Positions 36,386 through 46,303 of a DNA stretch of 64,000 nucleotides are shown piece by piece (within the stretch, counting starts at the first letter, position 1; each line of letters opens with the position of its first letter). Both the position numbers and the translations under genes were made by a program. This DNA comes from Flavobacteriales bacterium (GTDB lineage: Bacteria > Bacteroidota > Bacteroidia > Flavobacteriales_D > Crocinitomicaceae). Below the pieces are notes generated by a model that had not been told where the DNA came from, did no database searches, and saw only the letters and a program-made list of their open reading frames with translations. The stretch lies in the NCBI GenBank assembly GCA_947497485.1, contig CANMHB010000002.1:1-64000 (forward strand), given 5' to 3'.

Positions 36386-39300
36386 ATGAAAAAAATAATT
36401 ATCTCTTCAATTTGTCTTCTTTGGACCTACATTTTGGTTGCTCAGTCCGTTACAATTGGAACAGGAACTACCGCTAGTTACTTTTACGGTCCATATTATA
36501 GAAGTTCAGCAACATCAACTTTTAATTATTCAAAATATGCTTATATCTATACTGCAGATGAATTAACTGGAATTCCTTCTGGTTCCATAATTACAAGCAT
36601 TGAATGGGAGAAATCAGCTGGAACGCTATCTGCACCTAATACTTTCCAAATTTATTTAGAAAATAATGCTGCCACAACGCTCACAGCCAACACAACTTGG
36701 GGAACACTAATTGCAGCAGGAACTAGTGTTTATAGCAATACGAATCAAGGATTCACGGCTACAGCTCCAGGATGGGAAGGGTTTACCTTAACGGCGCCTT
36801 TCATCTACACAGGTGGCACCCTACAAATCTGTACAGACCACATAAAAGCAGGAACTGCAAGCGGTGCTAATAATTACTTTTACACAAACGTTCCTGGGAA
36901 AGCAATAGGTTGGGCAGCTGGTGCAGCTGGATCTGACGCTACTAATTTAGGCGGTGCTTCTTACTCGAATAATCGCCCAAACATTCGTATTAATTATATT
37001 CCTGGAACCAACTGTTCGGGAACACCTGAAGCAGGAACGACTACTTCTTCATCGACAGCCGTTTGTCCCTCATCAACTTTCGCATTATCTCTTTCTGGGG
37101 CAACTTTGGCAAGTGGATTAACCTATCAATGGCAATCCTCAATTGATGGAATAACATACTCAGATATTCCGAATGCAACTTTATCCTCTTTTTCAACTTC
37201 ACAAACAGCTAATACCTATTATCAGTGTATCGTTACTTGCACTGGCAGTGGATCACAAGATATTTCTTCGCCAGTTCTTGTAAGTACCAATTCATTTGTA
37301 AACTGTTATTGTTCTAGCAATGCGACAAGTACAGCCGACGAAGAAATTTTAAATGTATCAATTGGAACGTTAAATAATTCATCATCTTGCACCACAACCG
37401 GTGCGACAGGATCGATATTAAATCAATATTCGGACTACACATCCACGGTAACACCTCCTATTTTGGTAGCGAGTGCTAATTATACGTTGGGAATCCAAAT
37501 CGGGACATGCGGTGGGAACTATGGAAATATGACAAAAGCTTTTATAGATTTTAATCAAAATGGCCAGTTTACAGACGCTGGAGAACAAATTTATGCTTCC
37601 ACTGCCTCTGCAAATGGACCCAATAACATAACTGCGACAATTTTAGTTCCTTCAAATGCACTTACGGGTTTAACTCGAATGAGAATCGTTAATGTAGAAA
37701 CAACCATTGCATCGAATGTTAACCCATGTGGAACATATACTTGGGGTGAAACGGAAGACTATTTAGTTAACATTGTTCCTCCTCCAACATGTCCTCAACC
37801 GACCAACCTTTCTTTAGCTACTTCTGATTTAACAAGTGCTACCATTCAATGGGCAGCTGGTGGTACAGAAACACAATGGCAGATTGAATATGGCCCTCAA
37901 GGTTTTACACCTGGAACCGGAACATTTTTGCTTACCACTACAAATCCTACTACAATTACAGGATTAACTTCGTATTCGTTCTATCAAGCCTATGTTAGAG
38001 GAATTTGCACACCTGGTGACAGTTCATATTGGGCAGGAACAGTATCTTGGAACACCTACGACCAAGGTCAATATATGGATTGGAATTCAGCTTGTCCAAC
38101 TGAAGGATTTATTGATATAACATCCTCAGGAACATTAATAAATACAACAGATGACTCTGAATTTGGGATTACACTTCCATTTCCAGTATTATATCAGGGA
38201 TCATTATTTACAAATTGCACAATTGGAAATAACGGAGGTATAATTTTAGGCACAACAACAGGTGGAGTTGGTTACAATATGGTCGCAGGAAATGGTCTTT
38301 ATCCATTTGTTCAAGATTTAAACACTGCACTAACAGGTGGAGGTGTATACCATGCCGTTTTAGGTAATGCACCGAATAGAAAGTTCGTTGTTTCGTGGAT
38401 AGATTTACCACATTTTGGAACTGGTGGAACAGATGGGTCTACTTTTCAGCTAATTATTGAGGAGGCAACGATGGAAATTTATTTTGTATATGACGACGTA
38501 CAAATGTCTAATACTGCATGGAATTATGGTGCTGACGCCGAAATTGGAGTTAGAGGAACAAATCAAAATATTGATGTTTCACTAAATAATGCTAGTTACT
38601 TACAAAATAATTCATGTGTTCATTTTAGCTACACTGATTGTCCAAAACCAAAGGATTTCACGACTACATTTGTTGGACCAACAGATGTAAATTTTACTTG
38701 GACACCAAGTATTGCAAATGAAACAAGTTGGACCATTATTTACGGACCAGATGGTTTCGATCCAGCAACAGGTGGAACTACAGCAACAACGACAACGCCA
38801 TCTTTATTCATTAACAATTTAACGCAGTTAACACAATACGATGTATACATCTACGCTGATTGTAGTATTGGTATTCAGAGTGAAGGATTGTTGGGTACTT
38901 TTTTAACACCACCATTTTGTTCGAACCCTGTTGGGCTGACAGCAACTTCGGCTCCAGATTCAATTTTAACGACTTGGAACTGGACATTAACATCAACTCA
39001 ATATCCGATTACTGGATTTAATATTCAGTATGGCCCACTTGGCTTTGAATTATACACTGCGGGAACAACCATTCAAGTTGATAATAATTTCAATGATACA
39101 CTTCAAAACTCGGCACTTTTAGCTGGAGGTGTTTATCAAGTGTATGTTCAAGCAGTTTGTGGTTCGGATACTTCTCAATTTGTAGGGCCTATAACCGTTA
39201 CGATGCCTTTAACAAATGATGACATTTGTGGTGCTGAAACATTACCTGTTGACGGAACCAATTATGTATTTAACAATACAGGAGCCACAATTAATCCTAA

Positions 39301-40411
39301 TGATGCCTCAATCGCTCCACCAGCAACAGGAGCCAATACAACTGATGGCTGGATAAATTCTACATTAAATCTTACAACTTGGTTTAAGTTTGTCGCCCCT
39401 AATTCAGGAGACATCAGAATTAATTGTAACAACATCAATTACAATGGACAAGTTGCCGTGTATAATAACACCACTTGTCAAGCTGTAAATCTTAACAATT
39501 TAATTGCTGCGAATGATAATGAAATAGGTGGAACTAGCTTAGCTCCAAACTTCACTGTCTGTGGTTTAACTCCAGGGAATACATATTTTCTTCTTTTTGA
39601 TGGATTTAACTCCACAACTGGAAACTATGCAATTTCACTTTCAGAAATTGTCTTAGAAGCAGGAACTCAAGGAAGTCAATTAGATGTTTGCTACGGAGAT
39701 ACTGTAAATTTATTTGATGGGATTTCCGGAAACGATCAAGGTGGTGTTTGGACCCAACAAATACCAACTCTTGGATTACAGGATAGTTTGTTCGTTACCT
39801 CTGGTTTGGCAAGCATAATATTTAACTTTACTTATACTATGTCAGATGGATGTGCATCAGACGAAGTTAACGCAACAGTGAAAGTCTTTAGTCCTTCAAA
39901 TGCAGGAAACGACGGTATATTAACCGTTTGTCGTAATGAGCCATTTAATTTATTATCAGGACTTTCTGGGAATGTAGATTTAGGTGGTATCTGGTATAAC
40001 CCATCTAATCAAGCGTTAAGTGGAAACCTTGATACTGCAAGTAATATACCTGGTCAATTTAATTATAACTACGTTGTTGGAAATGGTATTTGCCCGGAAG
40101 ACACGGCAACAGTGCTTGTAAGCGTAAGTAACCTTTGTAATTTCATTGGTATTGATGAAAATGATTTAACTAATATTAAATTGTTTCCAAATCCAACAAA
40201 AGATAAGCTGACCATTTCAGTTGATGGTGAAACTGAGCCATTAACCTTAATTGTAGAGGATTTAAATGGAAGAGTAATCGACAACTACCGAAATCTTATT
40301 TCGGGTAAGGGATCGTACGAAATTGATTTAACTAACTATGATACTGGAATATATATCATTCGGTTAGAAAATTCCAAGACTAAACAAAGTCATCGAATAA
40401 TTAAACAATAA
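36386..40411 (+). CDS. Large T9SS-exported surface protein with GEVED, Fn3 and nidogen-like modules
   Basis: The 1341-residue protein has a signal peptide (IIISSICLLWTYILVAQ). Modules in order: a beta domain at about 20-205; an Ig-like domain at 205-305; GEVED at 305-465 (AFIDFNQNGQFTDAGEQIY, WGETEDYLVNI); Fn3 at 466-560; a nidogen-like module at 560-750 (NGGIILGTTTGG, RKFVVSWIDL); two Fn3 modules at 750-940; a PPC-like beta domain near 960-1110; and a type A sorting domain at the end (IKLFPNPTKDKLTISVDG, DTGIYIIRLEN). It shares GEVED, Fn3 and nidogen-like modules with the adhesin just upstream, suggesting duplication and shuffling. It is likely a surface protein; the ligand is unknown. Confidence 0.9.
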   Translation: MKKIIISSICLLWTYILVAQSVTIGTGTTASYFYGPYYRSSATSTFNYSKYAYIYTADELTGIPSGSIITSIEWEKSAGTLSAPNTFQIYLENNAATTLTANTTWGTLIAAGTSVYSNTNQGFTATAPGWEGFTLTAPFIYTGGTLQICTDHIKAGTASGANNYFYTNVPGKAIGWAAGAAGSDATNLGGASYSNNRPNIRINYIPGTNCSGTPEAGTTTSSSTAVCPSSTFALSLSGATLASGLTYQWQSSIDGITYSDIPNATLSSFSTSQTANTYYQCIVTCTGSGSQDISSPVLVSTNSFVNCYCSSNATSTADEEILNVSIGTLNNSSSCTTTGATGSILNQYSDYTSTVTPPILVASANYTLGIQIGTCGGNYGNMTKAFIDFNQNGQFTDAGEQIYASTASANGPNNITATILVPSNALTGLTRMRIVNVETTIASNVNPCGTYTWGETEDYLVNIVPPPTCPQPTNLSLATSDLTSATIQWAAGGTETQWQIEYGPQGFTPGTGTFLLTTTNPTTITGLTSYSFYQAYVRGICTPGDSSYWAGTVSWNTYDQGQYMDWNSACPTEGFIDITSSGTLINTTDDSEFGITLPFPVLYQGSLFTNCTIGNNGGIILGTTTGGVGYNMVAGNGLYPFVQDLNTALTGGGVYHAVLGNAPNRKFVVSWIDLPHFGTGGTDGSTFQLIIEEATMEIYFVYDDVQMSNTAWNYGADAEIGVRGTNQNIDVSLNNASYLQNNSCVHFSYTDCPKPKDFTTTFVGPTDVNFTWTPSIANETSWTIIYGPDGFDPATGGTTATTTTPSLFINNLTQLTQYDVYIYADCSIGIQSEGLLGTFLTPPFCSNPVGLTATSAPDSILTTWNWTLTSTQYPITGFNIQYGPLGFELYTAGTTIQVDNNFNDTLQNSALLAGGVYQVYVQAVCGSDTSQFVGPITVTMPLTNDDICGAETLPVDGTNYVFNNTGATINPNDASIAPPATGANTTDGWINSTLNLTTWFKFVAPNSGDIRINCNNINYNGQVAVYNNTTCQAVNLNNLIAANDNEIGGTSLAPNFTVCGLTPGNTYFLLFDGFNSTTGNYAISLSEIVLEAGTQGSQLDVCYGDTVNLFDGISGNDQGGVWTQQIPTLGLQDSLFVTSGLASIIFNFTYTMSDGCASDEVNATVKVFSPSNAGNDGILTVCRNEPFNLLSGLSGNVDLGGIWYNPSNQALSGNLDTASNIPGQFNYNYVVGNGICPEDTATVLVSVSNLCNFIGIDENDLTNIKLFPNPTKDKLTISVDGETEPLTLIVEDLNGRVIDNYRNLISGKGSYEIDLTNYDTGIYIIRLENSKTKQSHRIIKQ

Positions 40412-40415
40412 TTTC

Positions 40416-40446
40416 AAAAAGGCGCTCAAAAGGCGCCTTTTATTTT
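40416..40446 (+). terminator. Intrinsic terminator after the second surface protein
   Basis: AAAGGCGC (40418-40425) pairs with GCGCCTTT (40433-40440) around a 7-base loop, followed by a T-rich tail. Confidence 0.85.
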
Positions 40447-40523
40447 GGCTTTAAAAAATATCATCTTTTAAGGTGTAAAATTGAAACAAAAAACGTAATT
40501 TTCTGTTTATCAAAAAAATAAAG

Positions 40524-41021
40524 ATGAGGAATCTATTTAAAATTAGCTTTTGTTTGTTTCTATTAATTTCATTTTCTTCCTGTAAAAAGAAAAACACAAG
40601 TCCTCAGAATTCCAATCAAATTGTCAATGACACCACTTCTAGTAGCGTTTTATCGAAGTTAGTGGTAAATGTCAGCGGAATGAAAAACGCAAATGGCAAA
40701 GTGAATTTTGCGTTATACAATACAGAATCATCATTTAATCAACCAAATCAAGCTTTCAAAGAGTTATTTTTAAATGCTGTTGCAAATAATATTTCCTTTT
40801 CGATTGATAGTTTACCCGCTGGAGAATATAGCTTTGGGGTTTTTCACGATGAAAATAATAATAGCGAGATCGATCAAAATTGGTTAGGAATACCAACGGA
40901 AGGATTTGCTTTTTCTAATGATGCTATGGGTTCATTCGGCCCGCCCTCCTATTCTCAGGTTAAATTCACTATACCAGAAAAGGCAGTGGTAACTCAAACT
41001 GTTTCTCTTAACTTTTACTAG
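40524..41021 (+). CDS. DUF2141 family lipoprotein
   Basis: The 165-residue protein has a lipoprotein signal with the lipobox ending at Cys20 (ISFSSCKKK). The mature part fits DUF2141: VNVSGMKNANGKVNFALYN near the start, LPAGEYSFGVFHDENNNSEI with an acidic, possibly metal-binding loop, and GIPTEGFAFSNDA followed by FGPPSY. It is probably anchored in the outer membrane or periplasm. The role of DUF2141 proteins is unknown. It stands alone after a terminator and converges on the metallopeptidase gene with a 5-base gap. Confidence 0.88.
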   Translation: MRNLFKISFCLFLLISFSSCKKKNTSPQNSNQIVNDTTSSSVLSKLVVNVSGMKNANGKVNFALYNTESSFNQPNQAFKELFLNAVANNISFSIDSLPAGEYSFGVFHDENNNSEIDQNWLGIPTEGFAFSNDAMGSFGPPSYSQVKFTIPEKAVVTQTVSLNFY

Positions 41022-41026
41022 AATAT

Positions 41027-41719
41027 TTAATCACAATTTTGCTGTATTTCAGCAATTATTTCCTCAGGAGAGAGATAATAATTCTTTTTTCTCTCTCGGT
41101 ACTCTTTTGTAACCCTTCTGTTCTTGTGAAAAAAGGTTACTCCATCCAATAATTGTATGCCTAACCCATGACGAATAGTTTCTTTATCCGCTTTTCTTTC
41201 GACCTTTCTCATACGTTCCTTTGATGTCACATAATCAGCAATAAATCCAATCATTTCGAAATTATCTTTTTTCGAATAATCAAGAATATGAGCAAATTCA
41301 TGTCCAATCCAACCTACCAGCGAGTTGAAAGACAAATCCCTATAATACATGCCATTTGAACTGCTATCTCGGTTTACCAAAATCTGATATCCTCGATTTT
41401 CTTTCGCTCTAAATATAAATGTCCATTTTGGTTGCGCCTGCATTGTAGTACTAATGCTTTTCAGTTTTATTTTTAACGCTGATTCTTTCAATTCTGGAAA
41501 ATGTCGAAGCGCAACAAAAAATGCTAATTTGAGCTTTTCATCCTTAATTTTCACATCTTTATTTTTACCGAAAAAAGACTCGTAAAAAGCTAATGAATCT
41601 TTGTATTGCTCAAATGAAAACTTGGCAGTATCGCAATCTATATTGAGATTTAATTGACAATCTTGTGCCCAAGTATTGAAAAAAAGAATAAGGAAATAAA
41701 TTGAAAAGCTAAATCTCAT
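41027..41719 (-). CDS. Secreted zincin-like metallopeptidase
   Basis: The 230-residue protein has a signal peptide (FSFSIYFLILFFNTWAQ). A single HExxH motif occurs in GWIGHEFAHILDY, with His140, Glu141 and His144 as putative zinc ligands and catalytic base. A further Glu in the following helix region (RKVERKADKETIRHG) could be the third ligand. I do not recognise a named peptidase family, so the activity is inferred. The promoter was not identified. Confidence 0.75.
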   Translation of the reverse strand: MRFSFSIYFLILFFNTWAQDCQLNLNIDCDTAKFSFEQYKDSLAFYESFFGKNKDVKIKDEKLKLAFFVALRHFPELKESALKIKLKSISTTMQAQPKWTFIFRAKENRGYQILVNRDSSSNGMYYRDLSFNSLVGWIGHEFAHILDYSKKDNFEMIGFIADYVTSKERMRKVERKADKETIRHGLGIQLLDGVTFFHKNRRVTKEYRERKKNYYLSPEEIIAEIQQNCD

Positions 41720-41786
41720 AATTCAATCTAAGAGTAAATCTACAAAATGATATTTTTCCGTTTAATTTCTTGAAATAATTTAACAA

Positions 41787-42320
41787 TTAATCTTTTTGTT
41801 TCACTTCTCGATCGTTAACCAAAACAAATCTTGCGCTCAAAAAAAGTGTGTTGGAATCAAATGTACTATTATCAAACGCATAGAATGGATATAAAAAATG
41901 ATAGCCCGTTTGAATGTGGAGCTGCCAAATTTTGTAACCTAAGGTAGGCGTTATACCAAAACGATAATCTTGAAAATTTGAACGCATACAAATTGTTCCA
42001 CCAAATGTCATTCCTATATTATTATCACGAAACCAATAACCTAAATCATACCCTAAAATTGGATTGAATCGTGTAAAATCATATGTATAGTTTACACCAA
42101 AATGTAACGCATGGGTATTTGGACCTATTAATTTCCCTTCTTTCCACTGCCTTTCCATACCAACTTCTCCCGCATAATATCGACCACTTTGAACACCAAC
42201 ATATGGTCCTGTCTTTATAATTGTTTTAGGTTTCTTTTTGTTATTAGACCAAATACCCTGACTATACATAGTATTGGATATCAAGGATATACATATTGAA
42301 ATCAAACACTTATTTACCAT
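41787..42320 (-). CDS. Putative outer-membrane beta-barrel or surface protein
   Basis: The 177-residue protein has a short signal peptide (MVNKCLISICISLISNTMYS). The rest is rich in Gly, Tyr and alternating hydrophobic residues typical of beta strands (ALHFGVNYTYDFTRFNPILG, FGITPTLGYKIWQLHIQTGY), ending in a hydrophobic strand LFLSARFVLV. This suggests a small barrel, without a known family. It overlaps the end of the CvpA gene by 11 bases, so it is co-transcribed. Confidence 0.6.
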   Translation of the reverse strand: MVNKCLISICISLISNTMYSQGIWSNNKKKPKTIIKTGPYVGVQSGRYYAGEVGMERQWKEGKLIGPNTHALHFGVNYTYDFTRFNPILGYDLGYWFRDNNIGMTFGGTICMRSNFQDYRFGITPTLGYKIWQLHIQTGYHFLYPFYAFDNSTFDSNTLFLSARFVLVNDREVKQKD

Positions 42321-42945
42321 ATTTCTGATGTATTTTTAATAATGTTTTAGCATCATTCGCTTGTATTCCTAAACTATCTGCAATTTCCTTGGCCTCTATA
42401 ACTTCCTCTACTGTCAGCTTCGTTTCTTTTGATTTATTTTGAGTATCCATATAATCAAAGAGATGGGTATTGGTTACACCAGGAATAGAGTAAGAAACCA
42501 AACCTGTTACAAGTGGATATAGTATTGCATTTTCCTTGTGTTTGGATGTAATGAATTTTTCATTTGAATCAAGTGCTTGTATAAAAACGAAGACTCCCCC
42601 AAGCAAATAGGCCCATTTTATAATTCCAATGATTGAACCCACAATCTTGTTTAAAAGCGACATTTGAGCGATCTTCAACACTTGTTCAAGTGCTTTTCCA
42701 CCAAAATATACCATTGCTCCAACAGCCAAAAACAAAAACAGAAATGAAAATGCTGGAAGATACCCTGGTTTTTCGTGTGTTTTTCCAACAATTATTTCAG
42801 TGATTTTATCTGAAAAATGAAATGCTGCATACAATCCGACTAAAAGAGCTAAAATGGTATAAAGCTCCATAATAAAACCCTTTTTGAATCCCTTCCATCC
42901 ACCATAAATCAGAGGAATCAAAATGATTAAATCGATAATTTCCAT
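42310..42945 (-). CDS. CvpA family inner-membrane protein
   Basis: The 211-residue protein starts with the CvpA-type segment IDLIILIPLIYGGWKGFKKG and has four hydrophobic helices (about 3-15, 26-45, 66-85 and 105-125), with a GxxxG-like region before the last. E. coli CvpA is required for colicin V production; in other bacteria the role is unclear, with links to envelope stress. A soluble C-terminal tail of about 70 residues follows. It sits divergently from tadA. Confidence 0.85.
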   Translation of the reverse strand: MEIIDLIILIPLIYGGWKGFKKGFIMELYTILALLVGLYAAFHFSDKITEIIVGKTHEKPGYLPAFSFLFLFLAVGAMVYFGGKALEQVLKIAQMSLLNKIVGSIIGIIKWAYLLGGVFVFIQALDSNEKFITSKHKENAILYPLVTGLVSYSIPGVTNTHLFDYMDTQNKSKETKLTVEEVIEAKEIADSLGIQANDAKTLLKIHQKYGK

Positions 42946-43009
42946 AATTGAAAAGTAAGTTTAGAAAAAGAATTATTTTGAACGTTTTTAAAATCTTCTA
43001 AACAATTTC

Positions 43010-43040
43010 TTGTGAGTTTTTCCGAATGTTCTTAACCTTG
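43010..43040 (+). promoter_or_regulatory. Probable tadA promoter, TTG-N20-TAACCTTG
   Basis: TTG at 43010-43012 and TAACCTTG at 43033-43040 have a 20-base spacer. The -7 box differs from TAnnTTTG at one position. It precedes the ATG by 6 bases, so the leader would be extremely short. Confidence 0.4.
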
Positions 43041-43046
43041 TAATTC

Positions 43047-43493
43047 ATGATTAGCCCATACAACGATGAGTATTTTATGCGACAGGCTCTAATTGAAGCC
43101 AGGCATGCATCTTCGTTAAATGAGGTTCCAGTTGGAGCAATTATTGTTTGTAAAAATCAAATTATCGCCCGAGGACACAATCTGACTGAAACACTCACTG
43201 ATGTTACTGCTCACGCTGAAATACAAGCAATTACTGCTGCATCGCAATATCTGGGAGCAAAGTATCTTAAAAATTGTACGTTATACGTTACGCTTGAACC
43301 TTGCTGCATGTGTGCAGGGGCGCTTTATTGGTCGCAGATAGAAAAAATCGTATACGGTGCTCGAGATGAACAACGAGGTGCCGGGAAGCATGAAAAATCA
43401 TTGTATCATCCCTCGACTTTAGTTGTCAATGGCATTCTACAAGAAGAATGCAGTCTATTGATAAAAGATTTTTTCGCTTCGAAGCGGAAGTAA
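43047..43493 (+). CDS. tadA: tRNA-specific adenosine deaminase
   Basis: The 148-residue zinc deaminase converts A34 to inosine in tRNA-Arg(ACG). The zinc and catalytic motif HAEIQAI (His, Glu) and the paired cysteines in EPCCMCAGALYWSQI are present, as are the N-terminal YFMRQALIEARHASS and VPVGAIIV. Length is normal. It stands alone on the plus strand. The 140 bases between it and the AsmA-like gene contain no identifiable element. Confidence 0.96.
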   Translation: MISPYNDEYFMRQALIEARHASSLNEVPVGAIIVCKNQIIARGHNLTETLTDVTAHAEIQAITAASQYLGAKYLKNCTLYVTLEPCCMCAGALYWSQIEKIVYGARDEQRGAGKHEKSLYHPSTLVVNGILQEECSLLIKDFFASKRK

Positions 43494-43633
43494 CGTTTCT
43501 TTACTTGAAACAACTTGATTTTCTTTAAAGATTTTTTATTCTAATTATAATGTTAACCAACTGACACTTCAGCGTTAATAATTCATGGTTTAAGCAAAAA
43601 ATGCGTTGAGCTTAAATTTTAACTTCGTAATTG

Positions 43634-46297
43634 ATGAAAAAGACTTTGTTGCGAATCTTGAAATGGACGGCGGGCTCTCTGTTGGTCCTGTTTTTAATCA
43701 TTACCGCTTCAATCTATTTTTTCAAAGATAAAATCATTGGAATCGTGGTAACTGAGGTGAACAAAAATCTGAACGTTCCAGTATCCGTAAAAAAAGTTGA
43801 TTTAGCTTTTTGGGGAAGCTTTCCTAATTTGTCGGTCGACTTTAACGAAGTCTTCATTAAGGATGCTTTTCCAAATCAAAATTCAAAAGATACACTTTTA
43901 TATTCAGAACGAATCAGACTGAAATTCAATCCGATTGATCTCTGGAATAAACAATATCATGTAAAAGCAATTCAAGTTTCTCCTGGAACATTAAAAGTTA
44001 AAATTAATTCAAAAGGTCAAGGGAACTATAACATTTTAAAAAGCGATAGCACTTCCAAGAACGAAGATTTTGAACTCAAACTAAACTCCATAACGTTGGA
44101 GGATTTTCGTTTATCTTATTTCAATAATTCAAATCAGCAATGTTATTCCACCAAAATCGCTGAGTCTGAATTATCAGGTGATTTTTCTGCAACGAATTAT
44201 CGATTGATTGCAAATGGAGATCTTCTCATCCTAAAAGCAAAAAGCGGAAAAATAACTTTTATAAAAAACAAACACCTCGATTATAACTTTGGTATTGATG
44301 TAAATGGAGATAAAGGCAGCGTAGCACTTAACCAAGCCGTTGTGAATTTATCTGGTTTGCCATTTGAAATCAACGGACAAGTAGATTCTGATAGCATTAA
44401 TTTCAATGTTAAATCAAAGAGCATTAGCCTCGAAGACTTAGTTAACAAACTTTCACTTGGAGCAATGGAAGATGTAAAAAAATTCAATGGCGCTGGTGAT
44501 GTAGCTTTTAATTTAGATATCAATGGTTCCAATACAACTGAAAATCCTATGCAAGTTAATTGTCAATTTGGTATTTCAAATGGCGAACTAACTGAACCTA
44601 CTCAGAATTTACAAATTAAAAACATTCAACTCGAGGGAAATTACTCAAATGCTGGTGGTACTGAAAAAGAATTTCTGGAATTAAAAAATATGCGGTTCAA
44701 AACTGCTGGCGGACCTTTTCGTGGCGACGTTAAACTAACCAATTTCGAAAATCCAGAAATCAAAGGGAAAGCAACCGGGAACATTGATTTACAGGTAGCA
44801 CATGCTGTTTTTCATTTCCCGGAAGTAGAAAAAATTAGTGGATCAACTTTAGTAAATGCAGATTTTTTCATTGGACAAGATTCCGATGGAGAAATTGATG
44901 TAAAAAAGTGTGATGGTGATGTTTTAATGAAACGCATAAGATTGAAATTGAAAGGAGACAAACGAACATTTGAAAATATTAATGGAAATATCTTTCTCAA
45001 AGGTAATCAGGCTGGTATTGATAATGCCTCATTGAAAGTCGGTTCAACTGATCTAAGAATTGATGGTATTTTCAGAAATATTTTTGATTATATCAACGCC
45101 AGAAAACCGCTTGAAACGGAAGTTGAAATTGAAAGTAATTACTTAAAAGTTGAAGACCTCGGAACTACAACGAAAAAGGAAAAAGTGGAAGGTGATCGAA
45201 TTTTTGTTCTTCCAGATGATATTTTAGGGTCAATAAACCTAACGGTTGGAACGCTTCAATATGAACAGCATCGATTCGATAATATCCTGGGGAAAATGAA
45301 TATCCAAAATCATCGTCTACACTTCCCTCAAATAAGCCTTGTTAACGCAGAAGCATTAATTAGCGGCGCATTGGTTATTGAGGAGAAATCTCCAGAAATT
45401 TTTAATATCACCACACAGGTTGCAACCAAAAATTTAAAGTTTAAACCCATGTTCAAAGAATGGGACAATTTCGAACAGCAAGTAATTACCTCGAATAATA
45501 TTTCAGGAAGAGCCGAAGCTGATCTATACTTTTTTGCTCCTTTTGATTTGCGGAGTGGAATCATGCTAAAATCGATTGAATCGCGTCTAAATCTCAAGGT
45601 TTTCGATGGCCATTTAAAAAATGTTTCTTCCTTCAAGGATATAACCGAGAGCTTGAAAACCAATTCCGGAAAACTGGTGCTAGGAAAGAAAAACATTGAT
45701 TTATTGGAACAAAAACTAAAAGATATTTCGTTTCAAACACTTGAAAATTCAATCATTATCAAAAATGGAATCGTTAATATTCCGAAAATGCAAATCGGGT
45801 CTTCTGCTTTAGATATGGATGTTTCTGGGCAACACTCCTTCAATAATGAAATCGATTATCGCTTTGTTTTTCGTTTGCGTGATTTGATCAAATCTGAAAA
45901 AGACACTGAATTTGGTGAAATCGTAGACGATGGAACTGGAATTAAAATCTTCATGCGTATGCACGGAACGCTTGATAATCCAATAATTGAGTGGGACAAA
46001 AACGCTCGAAAAGAACAAGCCAAAGAAAACCGAGAAGAAGCGAAGAAAGATGCTAAATCCATTCTCAAATCAGAATTTGGTTTGTTTAAAAACGATACAA
46101 CTGTTAAAGATTTTGTTCCGGAACAAGCCCCGAAAGAAGAATTGAAAATTCATTTCGGACCTTCGACTAAGGAGGAATTCAACGATGTAAAAAAACAGAA
46201 AAAAGACTCCAAGTTGAAAAAGACACTTCAAAATTGGAAAGATCAGCAAAAAGAGGAGGAAGAAGGTTTTAAAGTTGGAAAAGGAGGAGGGAAGTAA
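43634..46297 (+). CDS. AsmA-like protein
   Basis: From the ATG at 43634 (a TTG one codon upstream is less likely) the protein has 887 residues. One N-terminal transmembrane helix at about 12-30 is followed by a long periplasmic beta-rich region of AsmA type (VPVSVKKVDLAFWGSFPNLS, GNYNILKS, FRLSYFNNSNQQ). A C-terminal AsmA segment near 650-770 contains FDGHLKNVSSFKDI and GIVNIPKMQIGSSALDMDVS. The last 100 residues are highly charged. AsmA-like proteins are thought to bridge the envelope and help transport lipids to the outer membrane; that role here is by family analogy. Confidence 0.85.
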   Translation: MKKTLLRILKWTAGSLLVLFLIITASIYFFKDKIIGIVVTEVNKNLNVPVSVKKVDLAFWGSFPNLSVDFNEVFIKDAFPNQNSKDTLLYSERIRLKFNPIDLWNKQYHVKAIQVSPGTLKVKINSKGQGNYNILKSDSTSKNEDFELKLNSITLEDFRLSYFNNSNQQCYSTKIAESELSGDFSATNYRLIANGDLLILKAKSGKITFIKNKHLDYNFGIDVNGDKGSVALNQAVVNLSGLPFEINGQVDSDSINFNVKSKSISLEDLVNKLSLGAMEDVKKFNGAGDVAFNLDINGSNTTENPMQVNCQFGISNGELTEPTQNLQIKNIQLEGNYSNAGGTEKEFLELKNMRFKTAGGPFRGDVKLTNFENPEIKGKATGNIDLQVAHAVFHFPEVEKISGSTLVNADFFIGQDSDGEIDVKKCDGDVLMKRIRLKLKGDKRTFENINGNIFLKGNQAGIDNASLKVGSTDLRIDGIFRNIFDYINARKPLETEVEIESNYLKVEDLGTTTKKEKVEGDRIFVLPDDILGSINLTVGTLQYEQHRFDNILGKMNIQNHRLHFPQISLVNAEALISGALVIEEKSPEIFNITTQVATKNLKFKPMFKEWDNFEQQVITSNNISGRAEADLYFFAPFDLRSGIMLKSIESRLNLKVFDGHLKNVSSFKDITESLKTNSGKLVLGKKNIDLLEQKLKDISFQTLENSIIIKNGIVNIPKMQIGSSALDMDVSGQHSFNNEIDYRFVFRLRDLIKSEKDTEFGEIVDDGTGIKIFMRMHGTLDNPIIEWDKNARKEQAKENREEAKKDAKSILKSEFGLFKNDTTVKDFVPEQAPKEELKIHFGPSTKEEFNDVKKQKKDSKLKKTLQNWKDQQKEEEEGFKVGKGGGK

Positions 46298-46303
46298 TTT
46301 CCA

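Noticed and set aside
43494..43633. Possible promoter before the AsmA-like gene (TTG at 43606, TAACTTCG at 43620)
   Set aside because: The spacer is only 11 bases and the -7 box has a mismatch, so it does not meet the consensus.
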